This document shows positions 15,243-15,713 of a stretch of 15,713 nt of DNA, in pieces. The notes beneath the pieces are model-generated. The model had not been told where the DNA came from. It ran no database searches and was given only the letters and a program-made list of their open reading frames with translations. Source of the stretch: Deltaproteobacteria bacterium (GTDB lineage Bacteria > Desulfobacterota > Syntrophia > Syntrophales > UBA2210); assembly GCA_016935935.1 (NCBI GenBank), contig JAFGPZ010000201.1:1-15713 (forward strand), read 5' to 3'. A program made the position numbers and the translations under genes. The stretch's first letter is position 1. Each line of letters starts with the position of its first letter.

Positions 15243-15713
15243 TTAAAAACCCCACAACAGCCAACTATCTTTTGCCTCCTTCATGAGTATTTTAAAACCA
15301 ACCAAACCTTCTTTCAAATTAACGAGAGTAGAATCTAAATTTTGCGCCATGGATTGATCCATTAACAACCTTCCTATTGTTCCATTTTCTGATTGTATAT
15401 TATCTGCAATATTAGAAAAATCACGTGTAACATTGGACACATTATCAACAGTTGTTTTTAATGATATCAGAATATTATCCAAATTAACAAGAGTAGAATC
15501 TAAATTTTGCGCGAAGCCACTTTTTGCATCATTGATAAGGTTTTTAAAATTAGACGAACCTTCTTTCAAATTAACGAGAGTAGAATCTATATTGTGCGCT
15601 ATGGATGGATTCATTAACAACCTTCCCACTGATCCTTTTCCTGATTGTATATTGTCTGCAATATTAGACAAATCACCTGTGATTTGGGATGCATTATCAA
15701 TAGTTGTTTTTAA
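15243..15713 (-). CDS. C-terminal part of a probable MCE/MlaD-family lipid-transport protein (5' truncated)
   Basis: The frame is open from the window edge to TAA at 15243; its true start lies outside, so the TTG at 15671 is only an internal codon. The 156 visible residues are two copies of an 84-residue unit. Each copy holds SNIADNIQS, a G-x-x-GRLLM segment, then DSTLVNLKEG and a helical stretch ending in AK. The short-helix pattern with GxxGxLL turns, and an end like KEAKDSWLLWGF, is what the C-terminal tails of many MlaD/MCE proteins look like in diderm bacteria. These proteins carry phospholipids across the periplasm, held by an inner-membrane ABC complex. The MCE domain itself would lie upstream, outside the window, so the family call rests on the tail alone. 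GC content is about 33%, far below its neighbours. A repetitive coiled-coil surface or adhesin-like protein is the alternative. Confidence 0.6.
   Translation of the reverse strand, partial: LKTTIDNASQITGDLSNIADNIQSGKGSVGRLLMNPSIAHNIDSTLVNLKEGSSNFKNLINDAKSGFAQNLDSTLVNLDNILISLKTTVDNVSNVTRDFSNIADNIQSENGTIGRLLMDQSMAQNLDSTLVNLKEGLVGFKILMKEAKDSWLLWGF
15243..15713 (-). repeat. Tandem 252 bp direct repeat inside the MCE-like gene
   Basis: Unit one spans 15462-15713 (cut by the window edge or starting there) and unit two 15243-15461 (incomplete at its 3' end). By hand alignment, 42 of the first 64 residues of each unit are identical. Within unit one, DSTLVNL appears a second time 29 residues after the first, giving a nested shorter repeat. 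More units may continue outside the window. Confidence 0.75.

Noticed and set aside
15243..15671. Treating the right-edge gene as complete from the TTG at 15671
   Set aside because: The frame stays open to the window edge, and the residues before this TTG match the repeat unit, so the TTG is an internal Leu codon.

Overview
The window reads as a piece of a Gram-negative (diderm) chromosome. It carries two outer-membrane barrel proteins of the Omp85 superfamily, a TamB-type periplasm-spanning protein, an envelope-anchored OmpA-domain protein and the tail of a probable MCE/MlaD protein. I cannot fix the taxon. The MCE tail style, the TamB-TamA pairing and the mixed ATG/GTG/TTG starts would fit an FCB-group or related environmental lineage, but this is inference. 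I see no tRNA, rRNA, CRISPR array, transposase or phage gene.

Layout. Bases 1-455 hold perhaps the last codons of an upstream gene, a short hairpin, and otherwise no convincing gene. A + strand Omp85-like barrel gene (456-2270) faces, across a 497 bp gap, a long series of - strand genes. The gap holds what may be a small frameshifted relic. Read in their own direction (right to left), the - strand genes are: the truncated repeat-bearing MCE-like gene (15713-15243), a possible 55-residue ORF ending in a terminator-like hairpin, an alpha-glucan phosphorylase (glgP), a DUF2934-TM-OmpA protein, a YihY/BrkB membrane protein, an AI-2E family (PerM/TqsA-type) membrane protein, then tamB and a tamA-like gene overlapping by one base.

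How the parts may work together. TamA and TamB are known to form an outer-membrane/periplasm-spanning assembly linked to barrel-protein insertion and phospholipid transport. MCE proteins are also lipid carriers, so the window is flanked by two envelope lipid-transport systems. Between them lie four genes with 135-277 bp gaps. Of these, glgP, brkB and the AI-2E gene are clearly more GC-rich than tamAB (roughly 53-60% in lines I counted, against about 42-47%), and the MCE tail is far more AT-rich (about 33%). Glucan phosphorylase, DUF2934, BrkB and AI-2E proteins are the sort of genes seen together in environmental stress or accessory clusters. My reading is that these four are an accessory block set beside a core envelope locus. 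No complete new defence or mobile system is visible. The points most worth a second look are the DUF2934-OmpA hybrid with an altered peptidoglycan-binding site, the 84-residue tandem repeat in the MCE tail, the single-POTRA barrel protein with a C-terminal tail, and several small ORFs and relics in the gaps.
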